From Proteles cristata cristata (lineage: Eukaryota > Chordata > Mammalia > Carnivora > Hyaenidae), in NCBI GenBank assembly GCA_017311185.1, contig JAESUZ010004136.1, forward strand, positions 124,001 to 188,000: 64,000 nt of DNA, in the 5' to 3' direction. The translations under genes were made by a program, and so were the position numbers. Shown piece by piece: positions 53,264 through 64,000 of the stretch. Position 1 is the first letter of the stretch. Each line of letters starts with the position of its first letter. Under the pieces are notes generated by a model that did no database searches, had not been told where the DNA came from, and saw nothing but the letters and a program-made list of their open reading frames with translations.

Positions 53264-54038
53264 AAGAATGAGAAAAATAGATCTTTTATTTTACCTTCAT
53301 TTATTCCTTCTCTAATGCTCTTTTTACATAGATCTGAGTTACTGCTACACATCATTTTCCTTCTCTTTAACAGTCTCTTTTAAATAATTTTGCAAGGCAA
53401 ATCCCCTAGGAACAATTCCTTCCACATCTGATTGTCTAAGAAAGTCTTGATTTCTCCTTCATTTTGAAAATATAATTTCACTGGATACAGAATCCTCGAT
53501 TGGTGACTTTTTTTCTTTTAACAACTTAAATATTTCACTCCACTCTCTTCTTTCTTGCATGGTTTCTGAAGAGAAGTCTGATGCAATTCTTTTCTTTGCT
53601 CCTCTGTAGATAAGGGGTTTCTTTCCTCTTGTTTTTTTCAAGATTTCTCTTTGTCTTTGATATCCTGCAGATAAGTAGGATATGTCTAGATGTGATTTGG
53701 TTTTTTTGTTTTTGTTTTTTATCCTACTTGAGATTTCATGAGCTTCTTGGATCTGTGGTTTGGTGTCTGGCATTAATTGGGGAAAATTCCCAGTTTTTAT
53801 TGTTTCAAATATTGCTTCTGTTTCTTTCTCTTTTTCATCTTCTCCTGCTGGTGTTCCCATTACATATATGTTACACCTTTTGTAGCTGTCTCAGAGTTCT
53901 TAGATGTTCTATCTTTTTCATTCTTTTTTTCTCTTTGAATTTCAATTTTAGAAGATTCTGTTGACATTTCTTCAAGCCCGTTGATTCTTTCCTCAGCCAC
54001 ATCTAGTCTACTAACTAGCCCATCAAAGGCATTCTTTT

Positions 54039-54262
54039 TTTTTAACATTTATTTATTTTTGAGAGAGAGAGAGACAGAGAGAGAGAGCAGGAGCAGGAGA
54101 GGGGCAGAGAGAGAGAGAGAGAGAGTGACAGAATCAGAAGCAGGCTCCAGGCTCTGAGCTGTCAGCACAGAGCCCAACGTGGGGCTCAAACTCATAAACT
54201 GTGATATCGCGTGACCTGAGCCAAAGTCAGACACCTAACCAACTGAGCCACCCAGGAGCCCC
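54039..54262 (-). mobile_element. felid tRNA-Lys SINE
   Basis: Reverse copy with a long GA-rich run, ending GAGCCACCCAGGAGCCCC. Target duplication TCAAAGGCATTCTT (54025-54038) recurs at 54263-54276 with one change, inside the LINE ORF1. Confidence 0.94.
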
Positions 54263-54384
54263 TCAAAGGCGTTCTTCATTTCTGTTACAGCGTTTTTTAT
54301 TTCTAGCATTTCCTTTTGATTCAATCTTAGAGCCTTCATCTCTCCGCTTACATTACCCGTTTGTTCTTGTAAGTTTTCAACTTT

Positions 54385-54598
54385 AAAAAAAAAATTTTTT
54401 AATGTTTTATTTATTTCTGAGAGATTGACAGTGTGAGCAGGGGAGGGTCAGAAAGAGAGGAAGACACAGAATCTGAAGCAGGCTCCAGGCTCTGAGCTGT
54501 CAGCACAGAGCCCGACATGGGGCTGGAACCCACGAACCGTGAGATCATGACCTGAGCCAAAATCAGATGCTTAACTGACTTAGCCACCCAGGCACCCC
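54385..54598 (-). mobile_element. felid tRNA-Lys SINE
   Basis: Reverse copy ending TTAGCCACCCAGGCACCCC. AGTTTTCAACTTT (54372-54384) and AGTTTTCACTTTT (54599-54611) form the target duplication. Confidence 0.94.
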
Positions 54599-54639
54599 AG
54601 TTTTCACTTTTTCCATTAAAGCCTTGGCATATTTCACTC

Positions 54640-54839
54640 TTTTTTTTTTTAAGTTTATTTATTTTTGAGAGAGAGAAAGCAAGCCAGAGAGGAGCAGAGA
54701 GAAAGAGGGAGAGAGAGAATCTCAAGTAGGCTTCATGGTGTCAGCACAGAGCCCGATGCAGGGCTCAGACTCATGAACCATGAGATCATGACCTGAGCCA
54801 AAGTCAGACGCTTAACTGTCTGAGCCACCCAGGAGCCCC
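54640..54839 (-). mobile_element. tRNA-Lys SINE, older type
   Basis: Reverse copy, ending TGAGCCACCCAGGAGCCCC, with AAAGCCTTG before (54618) and after (54840). Confidence 0.92.
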
Positions 54840-54900
54840 AAAGCCTTGTATCTTTTGAATACAAAAGAGCTTTCTAAAGTATTCCATTTCTTCATTCTGA

Positions 54901-55737
54901 TCCTTTGCCCAGAGCCCTTGCCCTGACACAGCTTCTCACCTGCAGCTGATTCAAAATCACAGCTGGAATCAAGTTACCCTTTTGAAATTTCTCAAAATTC
55001 TAAACATCATCCCAGAATTTAGATATTTTGGATAAAAAGGCTTTTTTTTTTTTTTTTTTGCTTTAGGCTAAAAGAAGCATGCCCTGTACTAAATTATAAA
55101 CTCTTTGAGTGATGGGGTAGTATGGGTGGTTCATGTTGCTAGCCCAGCATGAAGCTTGGCCCATTACAGACATTCAGGACTTGACTGAAAAGACAACAAA
55201 AAATCCTGGATCTCATAATCTCTCTGACTAGGTCATAAGAATTTGGAAACCAAGAACACCCAAGCCTCATTGGGAGTACAGATGATCCATTTGTTGATTA
55301 TTCAAAGTGGATTATACAGTGTCCTTAATCTCTTCATGCCATTTGGTGTCATAATCTGCTTATAGCAAACACTTAAAAGATCATTATGAACAGATTCATT
55401 AAGAACAAAAAATCTAGTGGTCCGAACTATTCCTAATATTGAAACACACTCAGACAACATAGAATAACTGCTATGATACTTACAGAATAAAAGAGAACGT
55501 TGCTATAATCAGCAAGTAAATAAAGCCAGGTAATAGATGTGTCCTTTCTAGGGACCAGCTGTATTTCAGTGTTGGAGGGAGGTGATAACAGCTGAAGGCT
55601 TCCAAATTTCCTCCTCAGAATTCAACTCTCCCTGCTCTCTGAGAACTGAGAGTAGGTATATTTTCAGAAAAGAATTGGACACTGCTAACTGATCTTTTTG
55701 TTTGTTTATTTGTTTGTTTGCAGTGTTTCTCCCTTTT
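54901..55737. other. flanking DNA without a recognised gene
   Basis: An L2-like 3' end is likely at about 55090-55195 (TAAACTCTTTGAGTGATGGGG, CATTACAGACATTCAGGAC). A T-run lies at 55042-55060. No exon recognised. Confidence 0.4.
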
Positions 55738-55953
55738 TTAAAACTTTTCTTCAGTGTTTTATTTATTTCTGAGAGAGAGACAGAGACAGCATGAGCAGGG
55801 GGAGGGTCAGAGAGAGGGAAACACAGAATCCCAAGCAGGCTGCAGGGTCTGAGCTGGCTGTCAGCACAGAGCCCAATGCAGGGCTCGAACCCATGAACTG
55901 TGAGATCAAGAGCCGAAGTTGGATGCTTAACCGACTGAGCCACTCAGGCACCC
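55738..55953 (-). mobile_element. felid tRNA-Lys SINE
   Basis: Reverse copy ending GAGCCACTCAGGCACCC. CAGTGTTTCTCCCTTTT (55721-55737) and CAGTGTTTCCCCCTTTA (55954-55970) are the target duplication. Confidence 0.94.
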
Positions 55954-56184
55954 CAGTGTTTCCCCCTTTATAACTGATACTGGCTTTAAAATTTTTCTGT
56001 AGATGGAGAAAACCTTAAAGCTACTTAGAATAGAGAGATGCAGTTTTTAAACAAGTTCAGTGTTTAGTTCAAGAGCAACCACAAGTGTTGGCATTCAATT
56101 TGCCAACTTCCCACCTGTGGCCCCACCCCTGAGTATCCCTAAATCTAGCATAACATCAGCTAATGCTTCACTTCTCAGATGCCT

Positions 56185-56345
56185 GGGATACCTCAGGCAC
56201 TTTGGGTATATTGGCTCATTTACTCCTCACAAGAACACCAGTAGTATTGTGATTAAACCCGTTTCACAGATGAGAAAAATGGGGGGTGTGGACCCTCAGT
56301 AACCTGTGCAAGAACTTGGACTTCAACCCAGGCCATCTGACTTTG
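56185..56345 (-). repeat. MIR remnant
   Basis: CCTCAGGCACTTTGGGTATAT, CATTTACTCCTCACAAGAAC, CCGTTTCACAGATGAGAAAA and CTTCAACCCAGGCCATCTGA follow MIR in reverse. Confidence 0.8.
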
Positions 56346-57129
56346 GAATTTGAATTCTTACCCCCTCTTCAATATTGGAAAGGACTGAAACTTCTTTATT
56401 GTAACAGCATACCAGGTTAGGAAATCAGAGCTGATTTCTCCCGCCAATGAAAGCACCTATCTATGGAATAACCTATCCTATTGCCAGGACAATAGCTGAA
56501 TGTATTGATCAGATGGAACTTTGGTGGTAGTTATTCTGCATATGTCCGAGAGGCTTGTTCAACAAGAAAAGTACGAACCCAACCCAGCATCTGCTACCGG
56601 CTTTTGGAATCCCATTATGTAACCATTTGACCAAATGCCCAAAGCCTTTGACAATAGGTACATTATTAAAACATTATTGTTTTTAGCTGAAGGCATTCTA
56701 TACAGTGAGTCATTCTTATCAAAAAAAAAACAAATCCCATCAACTTCAAGATCATTTTCCCAGCCCCTCCCTTTGAAGGACTGACTTGTTTTCCCACTAA
56801 ACATTTGATGATAGAAAACTTCCCCAGCCTGTAAAACTGGAAATTGCACAGGAGATCTGGGGTCTGTGGGAGGCCCTGAAAGAAAGACAGTGAAAAGTCT
56901 GTACAGCCAAGCCTTTAGAGCCTCTCTTTTATAGGCTTAGCAGGCACATCATGGGGAAGAAGGTTATTGATTGCTCTTTTCAAAGAGGTCCCCAGATTTT
57001 TATTTTCATAATGACTTATGCAATAGAGGAGGTCTTACAGGTAACTCATCACTCCTGTGTTCTTAACAAATCTACTTCTGAAGAGATGGATTCTTCTAGG
57101 CAATGAAGTTACCAGGCACCTCACTGATT
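56346..57129. other. flanking DNA without a recognised gene
   Basis: No exon, RNA gene or clear transposon recognised. Confidence 0.35.
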
Positions 57130-57253
57130 CCTCCATTCAACGAACGTGTATTTTTTTTTTAAACACCAGTCATAGTGATAGGCACAGGAATAAAAAGTTA
57201 AAAGACAAAACTCCTGACAGCAAGGTGCTCACAGTGTAAAAATAAAACACACA
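57130..57253 (-). repeat. L2-like 3' end
   Basis: TCCATTCAACGAACGTGTATT, ATAGGCACAGGAATAAAAAG and AGGTGCTCACAGTGTAAAAAT fit an L2 3' end in reverse. Some L2-like text (ATTCCAGATAGAGGGGAGAAC) recurs at about 57640. Confidence 0.6.
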
Positions 57254-57480
57254 GGGGCGTCTGGGTAGCTCAGTCGGTTAAGCAGTCGACTCTTGATTTT
57301 GTCTCAGGTCATGATCTCAGGGTTCATGAGTTGGAGCCCGCGTCAGGCTTGTGCTGACAGTGAGGAGCCTGCTTGGGACTCTCTCCCTCCCTCTCCCTCT
57401 GCCCCTCCCCTGCACGTGCACACACACATATTCTCGTTCCTCCTCTCTCTCTTGCAATAAACATTTTTAAATAAATAAAC
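57254..57480 (+). mobile_element. tRNA-Lys SINE, older type
   Basis: GGGGCGTCTGGGTAGCTCAGT, GACTCTTGATTTTGTCTCAGG and GCCTGCTTGGGACTCTC. AATAAAACACACA before (57241-57253) and AATAAAACATAAACA after (57481) form the target duplication. Confidence 0.93.
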
Positions 57481-57499
57481 AATAAAACATAAACAGTAT

Positions 57500-58200
57500 A
57501 CAGACATCTTTAATCCGAAGACACTCTATTAGAGCCCCCAGAGGCACACCTTACTCCGGGGTGGAAGATCTCCAAGCCTGACTCAGTTGAGCAGCTAAAG
57601 TATGAGAAGTTGGCTGGGCAAGTCAAGAGGGGACAGGGTATTCCAGATAGAGGGGAGAACCTGTCCGAATGTGCTGAGGAGGGGTCCGTGATCTCATGAG
57701 ACAGCAAGCTGGTCACCAAGATGGGAGTGGAAAGGTGAACTGGGGAAGAGGAACCAGCCAGAAATATGGGGGGTGCAATGGGTCGGCCTCGGCAGACCCG
57801 GAAGCTTCAGAAACCTAAAGATTCAAGGAAGTCTGATATCTGAACAAACGCAGCCAGTACCCAGAAGTGGACAGAAAGCTGATTACTGATGACTGCAAAG
57901 AATCCAGGGAGCCAGTGCCAAAACCCTAAGATGGCCACAGACTGGCAAGGGGGCACAGGGAAAGCTTCAGTCCCCGTCCCCACCGTGGTCTCCCTCAGCT
58001 CCTCCCATCCCCCCAACCTACAGTCCAAGTTTGAAGAAGGGATATGTTTGCTGTGCAAACACTGTTTCAAGCCAAGTCCTACAGAGCTCTTTCCAACAGA
58101 TTGCTTTCCAAAGCCCTTCTCTATAGAAATTCGAGAGCAACCATGGAGAGCCAGAATGACAAAAGTAGGAAGATATGGATTCCAGGGCCTAAGACTGAGC
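57500..58200. other. flanking DNA without a recognised gene
   Basis: Frames of 106 codons (plus, 57889-58209) and 147 codons (minus, 57807-58250) overlap and have no recognisable protein content or splice context. Confidence 0.35.
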
Positions 58201-58325
58201 AATAATTGATAACGATTACAGCTAATATGGATTGAGGCTTCCTGAAGCACAGTATCATATGTTCCCCCTGCTCTGTGCCCTTAAATTTTTACATGATTCT
58301 GTAAGGAACTCCACATGGGCTATGA
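58200..58325 (-). repeat. MIR-like remnant
   Basis: TATGGATTGAGGCTTCCTGAA, GCTCTGTGCCCTTAAATTTT and ACATGATTCTGTAAGGAAC loosely follow MIR in reverse. Confidence 0.4.
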
Positions 58326-58420
58326 CTTACACTGTAACACAGTTTATTTGTGGCCTCAGAGATGTCTTTAGTACAAACATGAACTGCTGTTAAAATTTAG
58401 CAGCTTTTACATGCACACTA

Positions 58421-58570
58421 TTTTTTTTCTTAATGTTTATTTTTGAGAGAGAGAGTAAGCATGAGTGGGGGAGGGGCTGAGAGAGTAAGGGACAGAGGAT
58501 CTGAAGTGGGCCCCGCGCTGACAACAGAGAGCCTGATGTGGGGCTCGAAGTCCAGGTACTCCGAGTTTGT
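58421..58570 (-). mobile_element. tRNA-Lys SINE, head lost
   Basis: Reverse copy from TTTTTTTTCTTAATGTTTATT to GATGTGGGGCTCGAAG; the tRNA-like head is missing or rearranged. TTACATGCACA before and TAACATGCACA after suggest the original flanks. Confidence 0.8.
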
Positions 58571-58593
58571 AACATTTAAAAGTAACATGCACA

Positions 58594-58810
58594 AGGGGCG
58601 CCTAGGTGGCTCAGTCAGTTAAGTGCTGACTTTGGCTCAGGTCATGATCTCACAGTTGGTGGGTTGGAGCCTTGCATCAGGCTCTGTGCTGACAGCTAGC
58701 TCAGAGCCTGGAGCCTGCTTTAGATTCTGTGTCTCCCTCTCTCTCTGCCCCTCCCTGACTCGTACGCTCTCTCTCTCTCTCAAAAATAAAATAAACATAA
58801 AAAATTGTAA
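58594..58810 (+). mobile_element. felid tRNA-Lys SINE
   Basis: GGGGCGCCTAGGTGGCTCAGT to AATAAAATAAACATAAAAAA. It lies just after the headless reverse SINE. Confidence 0.93.
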
Positions 58811-60974
58811 ATAAATAAATAAATGTTACAAGTTCAAAGTTAAAATAAGCTATTATATTTCTCCCCATTGAAGAATGTAGTATCTCAATACAAAAATGTT
58901 TTTAAATATTTCTAAATATTTCGATTCTTCAGTTACATGAAATACCCCAATCTCAAGAATTTGTCTTCTAGAAAACAAATTATTGAAGCAAGTTAACATG
59001 GATCCCAAAAGCAGACACATAAACTGTTTTACAACAAGTCATCAAATCACACAAGTTCCAATTTTCTAGTTACTGATTTGCAAGTAATTACTATTTTTAT
59101 TATTTCACATTCAATCATTTTACTTGTGTAACTTTCCCAAAATGATTTCGTAACCACTGCTCTTATTAGAGAAATGAGGTATACTAACTTAAATGTTGCT
59201 TACCTAAGGGAAGGGCACCTTCTTCTAAGGCTCACAGGGCTATTCTATGAGCTAACAACCCTGGGAGAGGAGCCAAGAAAGAAGGGGAAAAAAGCAAGTC
59301 CTGTGTCCACCAGTGGAGGCCACAGCAAGTCTCTCTGAAGATCTACCCCCACACGTTTCAGTTATATAAGCCCACAAATTCCTCTTTTGCATCGGCTACT
59401 TTGGTCCGAGTTTTCAGTCATTGGCTACCGAGGAATCCTCAGTGCTACAGAACAGCATGGTCAGATCTACAAGACTCACTTCAGGGAAATCAGATCAAAA
59501 GCTAAGGACTTAGTCCAAGAAAAACAACAGGGTTGATCTGCGTAAGGCACCGAGGTGGGCACGGGATGGATTCCATGGGTGGTCAATGGCTCCCCTGGAT
59601 AAATGGGACTTGGCTAGACTGGTGGAACACAGGCAAGGAGGGAAAGGGAAAAATCTAAACCGACTTGCATTTCTAAGCACCTTCTAGAATATCACAAATT
59701 ATTAGCTGATAAAATTAGAAATCTCCTACGCCTGGCTCCCTTCTTTCCTCCTGTGACGATTGGTGTCAGATCACTCCCAGTCACTCTGGAGTGTCAGATA
59801 GGGACAGCCATCTTGATGAGAGGAAGATCTTCGCATTTTTGGAAAGATAACACCCAGCAGGATTAAACCACAAGGAAGAAAAGCAGATGACAACAAATCA
59901 GGAAATGTACCTGGCTCAACTTGAGCGACAGCCATAAAATTAACTCGACTTTGGAGGTTTTCTAAAAACATAAATCTTCCAAGTTGTCAGGGTGATAGTC
60001 AGCTTAAAAATCACAACATATCCAAACATACAATATAGTCTAGTAATTAAGTCAATTCTCTGTCACCAGAAAGGACTTTTATTCCCTCTGAACATATTCC
60101 CTCTGTGAAACTGCCAGGCCACCTAGACATGAGACAGGTGCTTTCAGTGACTAACTAAATGCTGGATGTCAGCCATTTAATTGTGGAAAAATAATTCCAA
60201 GAGTATTTGGAATTATTTTGTATCATGTAATGTACCTCCCTCCCACTACCCCTGGAGTTTAAAATATACATGTTATTAGTCCATTAGCTCTACTAATTTA
60301 CATCACCAAAATATGTCATAATCAAATAGAAATTGTGGTGGTGTTTGATATCAATTACAAGGATTCTGCAAAAATCTTTTGGAAATTGATTTCACAAGGG
60401 CTATATCCATACGTAGCCAAAATTAAAGCAATCAATTGAAGTTATACCTATATAAAACCCTGCTAAGAGTCTTTTTGTTTGTTTCATTGATTCTAACACT
60501 ATGAATTCTGGTGAAAGCTCTTTATTTTTGGATCTCTCTTCTCCACTGGCTTCAAGGACACCGCTTGGCTTCTCTCCTTCAAACAACTGATTTGAGAAGG
60601 ATTTTTTTTCCTAAACCACACGTTAGTGTCACCTGGACCCAGTCTCATCATGGACCATTCTGTGAGTAACACCACTGGGCATAAAAAGTTCAGAGCCGTG
60701 GTCTAAATTTTGTCTTTATTCCTTAAACTCAAGCTTTGCCGGGGAAGGAAATGCACAGCATCATTTCCACGAAGTGCGATTCGCTAGGATGTTATTTCAT
60801 GTTCTCACATTGCTAGCTCGCAGTGATGATGGATCTCATACTTACAAACTAAAAACACGTTGAGGATACACTGGCATAGATTCCTCTAAAAATAATGACA
60901 TATTTAATTTTGATCTTCAATTTGCGAAAAATGGTTATTTCTCTTCTGGTGAATTTTATCAAATGGTTTTCTAC
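58811..60974. other. flanking DNA without a recognised gene
   Basis: SINE-free, AT-rich at 58840-59140 and 60200-60500. No exon or RNA gene recognised. Confidence 0.4.
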
Positions 60975-61140
60975 AGCCGTGGCGCCCAGCCCTGGCTATG
61001 CATCAGAATCCCTGTGAGGTTGTTTAAACATACAGATGCCCAAGGCCCTGCTGCCAGAAATTCTCAATCTGCAGCTAGCATTTGTATGTTTCAAAGCTCC
61101 ACAGGTAATGCTGATGGGCAGCCAGCACTGAGAGCTGCTG
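60975..61140. mobile_element. MER5-like hAT-Charlie non-autonomous DNA transposon
   Basis: CCTGGCTATGCATCAGAATCC, CCTGTGAGGTTGTTTAAA and ACAGATGCCCAAGGCC at the left, and AAAGCTCCACAGGTAATGCTG plus ATGGGCAGCCAGCACTGAGAG at the right. The two ends are roughly inverted copies, as in MER5-type elements. Confidence 0.65.
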
Positions 61141-61559
61141 TTGTACAATGTGTCTAAAGGCTTTTCTTCTTAGGGAATGGGACCTCCCGATGAATTAATG
61201 CCTATGTCTTGAAAGCAGCAATTCAACATTGACCCATGTGTTTATGCAGCGACCCAAATGGAGAAGGGGCAGTGTAAGATACAGACAGCGAGGAATATTA
61301 CCTTGTTCTTCTGTAGAGTCTGACATCTGGTTGTCACCCCCTTCACCAACCTGCCCTGAATACCAGCTTCTCCGCTCTGATCCACAGTTGTCTGCACCTG
61401 GATGCCCCCAAGTCCTTCAGCCTGCTGGGATCCCCTTATTCTCTGAGATCCTGATACAACTAACCTAGATCTCATTTTTAATGGGGGAGAAGTTCAGAGA
61501 TCTTTCCCTTATCTTTGGGTCTTATTGGGAGGGGAAATGGTGATAGAATTTTACATTTT

Positions 61560-61890
61560 CCCCTAAGTCCGCTCAGGCTGCTACAATAAAAATACCATAG
61601 ATGGAGGGTGTTAAACAACAAACATCTATATCTCACGGTTCTGGAGGCTGGGATGTCTAAGATCAAGGTGCTAGCAGATGCTAGGGAGAGCCCTCTTCCT
61701 GGTTCATAGGCAACTATCTTTTCACTGTGTCCTAACTCGCTAGAGGGGCAAGAATCTCTCTGGGCTCTCTTTTACAAGGACACTAATCCCATTCAGGACC
61801 CGATCGTTTCCCGAAGGCCCTCAACCTCCAAATACCACCACGCTGCGGATTAGGCTTCAGCAAATGAGTTCGAAAGGGGACACACTCAGT
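61560..61890 (-). mobile_element. MLT1/MST-type MaLR LTR
   Basis: Reverse orientation: CTCAGGCTGCTACAATAAAAA, CTCACGGTTCTGGAGGCTGG, GATCAAGGTGCTAGCAG, CTTTTACAAGGACACTAATCC and AATACCACCACGCTGCGG. Ancient, non-coding. Confidence 0.85.
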
Positions 61891-62122
61891 CCAAATTCTC
61901 CACTCTTCTGGATTCCTTTCCCTGCTCTCCTGGTTTGGCCTCTTTCCTACAGCCCTCTCCTGTACTAACCCCCCTGCCAGGTGCCGTGGTGACACCCTAC
62001 AGCACCACCAGTCACAACAGGGCTGGTAGCAAATGTAGAGCGCAAGTTTAGAGCTACAGAGTTTACTTCAAATTCCAATCTGAATACTAGGAATCTGTCC
62101 TAAAAATATCTTGGCCATTCTT

Positions 62123-62339
62123 TTTTCTTTTTTTTTTTTTAATATTTATTTATTTTTAAGAGAGGGAGACAGAGGGAAAGTAGGGAAGGGGCAAAGAGAC
62201 ATGGACACAGAACCTGAAGCAGGCTCCAGGCTCTGAGCTGTCAGCACAGAGCCCGACTTGGGGCTTGAACTCAAAAACCATGAGATCATGACCTGAACCG
62301 AAGTCCAACCCCTAACCGACTGAACCACCCAGGTGTCCC
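62123..62339 (-). mobile_element. felid tRNA-Lys SINE (one of a tandem pair)
   Basis: Reverse copy ending GAACCACCCAGGTGTCCC. The pair 62123-62555 is flanked by TTGGCCATTCTT at 62111-62122 and 62556-62567, the duplication of the first-inserted copy. Confidence 0.93.
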
Positions 62340-62345
62340 TTCTTC

Positions 62346-62555
62346 TTTTTTTTTTTTTTAAAGTTTATTTATTTATCTTGAGACAGAGAGAGAGAGAAAG
62401 TGGGAGAGGGGTAGAGAAAGACGAAGAATCCCAAGCAGGCTCTGCACTGTCAGCACAGAGCCCAACGTAAGGCTCGAACTCTCAAACCATGAGATCATGA
62501 CCTAAGCGGAAACCAAGAGTCAGATGCTTAACCAACTAAGCTACCCAGGTACCCC
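62346..62555 (-). mobile_element. tRNA-Lys SINE, older type (one of a tandem pair)
   Basis: Reverse copy with an extended AAACCAAGAGTCAGATGC segment, ending GCTACCCAGGTACCCC. This older copy probably inserted first and the 62123 copy landed in its T-rich end. Confidence 0.92.
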
Positions 62556-62567
62556 TTGGCCATTCTT

Positions 62568-64000
62568 ATTCCAAGACCCCCTCTGTACTCCTCCATGCAG
62601 GGCCCTACCCACTGTCAGGTTGCCACCGGGTTCCCCCTCCAATCCACTTCCAACTGCCAGCCCAGCCACCTACCCACACTCCCCCCACTTTTCAGGTGTG
62701 GAGTGATTTAGCTCCTCCTCTATAAGCACATCATTCAGAGGCTACTTCACCATGGGCCCTACCCCATTAGTCCCTAAAAATCTATCCAGCTATTTGGTAA
62801 TCCAAGGCAGCTATTTTCTTTCAGGGCCTTTACCACTCACTATTAAACAAATGCTTTCTTTCCATTAAATATGTTCCCAAACACCGAACAGAGATCAGTC
62901 TGAATTAATCATTAAAATGTTAAAACCCTGTAAGCTTCCTTGAACTCTTGGAAGACTTTATAAATGCAAAGAAGGCCTTCTACAAACCCTTTGAAAACTC
63001 CCAGCACCCTACTAACTAACTGCACGTTAGAATCTTCCATTTTCTCACACCACCATGGTGTGTTGCTACATTTTTGACAACTAGCTGGAGGTTGGAGGAA
63101 GCCTGATTTTGTAGCTTTTTGAGGTATCTGAAATTCCCGCCAAGGCAGATTTCAAGCTACAAAACAGTGATGCTGAACATCAAGGTGGGAAGGGCCGGGA
63201 CTATGGACTCTGGGAGGTGTGGCCCCGGCACACCCCCCTCCACCCCGGGCTTGGCCCACAGCTAAAGGCTGTTCAAGCAGAAGAACAGAGGGTCATGGAA
63301 TCGGCTGCAACTTCATCACATTCCCATTTCTGCCTGGACCCGACCTGTCATCCCCTGCAGCTCTACAGGTGCTTTTCCTGGGGTGGGGGGAGGGGGATGC
63401 CGGGGAGGGGGTGCGGGGGTGCTCCCCCCAACTAGCTGCCCAGAGATTCAAGGTCTCTGAGTCTCTTTCCCAGGAAACCAGAGCAAAGACAACTGGCTAC
63501 ATGTATTGACTGGATGAGTCACAATTGATTCTGTGAAGTAACAGGTCCCCAAAGCATAAGTACATAATGGCCATGAGTCCAGAGATGTTTGCAGGACGGT
63601 ATGCAAAATATTAAACACCTGGAAGGGCGTGGGCATCCATGAATCAGAACAGGGGCCATGTGTGGGCCGCCAGCACACCTGGACGGCCATAGGCAGGCTG
63701 ACTGTCATCCTGGATTTTAGTGGCTGAGCTTACGGTCAGGAAGGTATAAAAAAGCAGATTTTCAGCAGCTGGCCAATTCTCTGCTTCTGCAGAATTTTGT
63801 TTGCCACCCCCCAAGGGATTCGTGCTAAGGGCAGGGCATCAACACAAGTGGCTTGACTTCAACTATCTGCCTAATTCACAATAAAAGGATAAAATATCCA
63901 CTTCTTCTCAGAAAGGGCCCTGATCTCCTCAACTGTGTTGGGCTCTGTCCCTAAGTATGTTGTAAAAAAAAAAAAAGAGTTGAGAGGCCGAATTCTAAAG
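62568..64000. other. flanking DNA without a recognised gene
   Basis: Contains a G-run cluster at 63380-63419 and a poly-A at 63965-63975. No exon, RNA gene or clear transposon recognised. Confidence 0.4.
63380..63419 (+). other. G-quadruplex-prone cluster
   Basis: Seven G runs within 40 bases (GGGG, GGGGGG, GGGGG, GGGG, GGGGG, then GGGGG), with breaks of one to four bases. No gene is visible around it. Confidence 0.55.

Larger units (their letters stand above)
52540..54900 (-). mobile_element. HAL1/L1M-type LINE with broken ORF1-like protein, split by SINEs
   Basis: On the minus strand an L1 ORF1-like protein can be read in two pieces, 54048-53860 and 53860-53459. The first has a coiled-coil stretch with LDVAEERINGLEEMS. 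The second has the RNA-binding part with ENF/GNFPQLM-like, RGAKKRIASDFSSETMQ and RREWSEIFKLLKEK words. The frames are broken between the pieces, and SINEs at 54039, 54385 and 54640 cut the 5' part. The 3' region continues to about 52540 (AACAAACAGTTATC-type text) and is split by the SINE at 53051. ORF1 running directly into a 3' end fits HAL1, which lacks ORF2 (known of that family). Inactive. Confidence 0.8.

Noticed and set aside
1..64000. CRISPR arrays, prokaryotic operons or viral genomes
   Set aside because: The repeats are dispersed SINEs without regular spacers. The spliced NEBL exons and mammalian repeats show vertebrate nuclear DNA, and the LTRs present are old solo relics without retroviral genes.

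Overview
This window looks like ordinary nuclear DNA from a cat-family carnivore (Felidae). The main evidence is about 46 copies of the carnivore tRNA-Lys-derived SINE in its felid form (head GGCGCCTGGGTGGCTCAGT, B-box GGTTCGAGCCC, a CT-rich body and an AATAAA/A-rich tail). A 5'-truncated young L1 with a carnivore-type 3' end supports this. The species cannot be told from the sequence. There are no prokaryotic genes, no CRISPR array, and no gene system I could call new.

The one protein-coding gene I can support is NEBL, in its LIM-nebulette (LASP-2) form, on the minus strand. Coding exon 1 (37683 down to 37615) gives the start codon and residues 1-23. Exon 2 (36406 down to 36312) gives residues 24-54 plus two bases of codon 55. 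Both have consensus splice sites and together encode nearly the whole LIM zinc-binding domain. The rest of the gene (last LIM ligand, nebulin repeats, SH3 domain) lies beyond position 1. Exon 1 sits inside a large CpG island (about 36.88-38.64 kb) that also holds the promoter and most of intron 1. A 23-codon upstream ORF starts 68 bases before the NEBL start codon, and its stop overlaps that start codon as ATGA.

Layout: 1-36311 is the 5' part of NEBL intron 2. It is packed with SINEs, L2/MIR remnants, MaLR-type LTRs, one young L1 3' end (7460-8083) and older L1M sequence. 36312-37683 holds exons 1-2 and intron 1. 37684-38640 is the promoter and 5' UTR. 38641-64000 is upstream flanking DNA with SINEs, an old L1 with a GGAA-type microsatellite (39.6-40.4 kb), several MaLR LTRs (41.5-47.6 kb), an AT-rich tract (48.5-48.8 kb), a multiply nested MIR/SINE block (51.7-52.5 kb) and a HAL1/L1M element on the minus strand (52.5-54.9 kb) with a readable, broken ORF1-like protein. 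No further exons were recognised.

Most open frames in the window are chance frames in SINEs or in the CpG island. The observations most worth a second look are the ATGA-overlapping upstream ORF, the lack of SINEs for about 6.8 kb around the promoter, the antisense bias of SINEs inside the gene, a distinct (probably young) SINE subfamily, and several nested or chimeric retroelement insertions.
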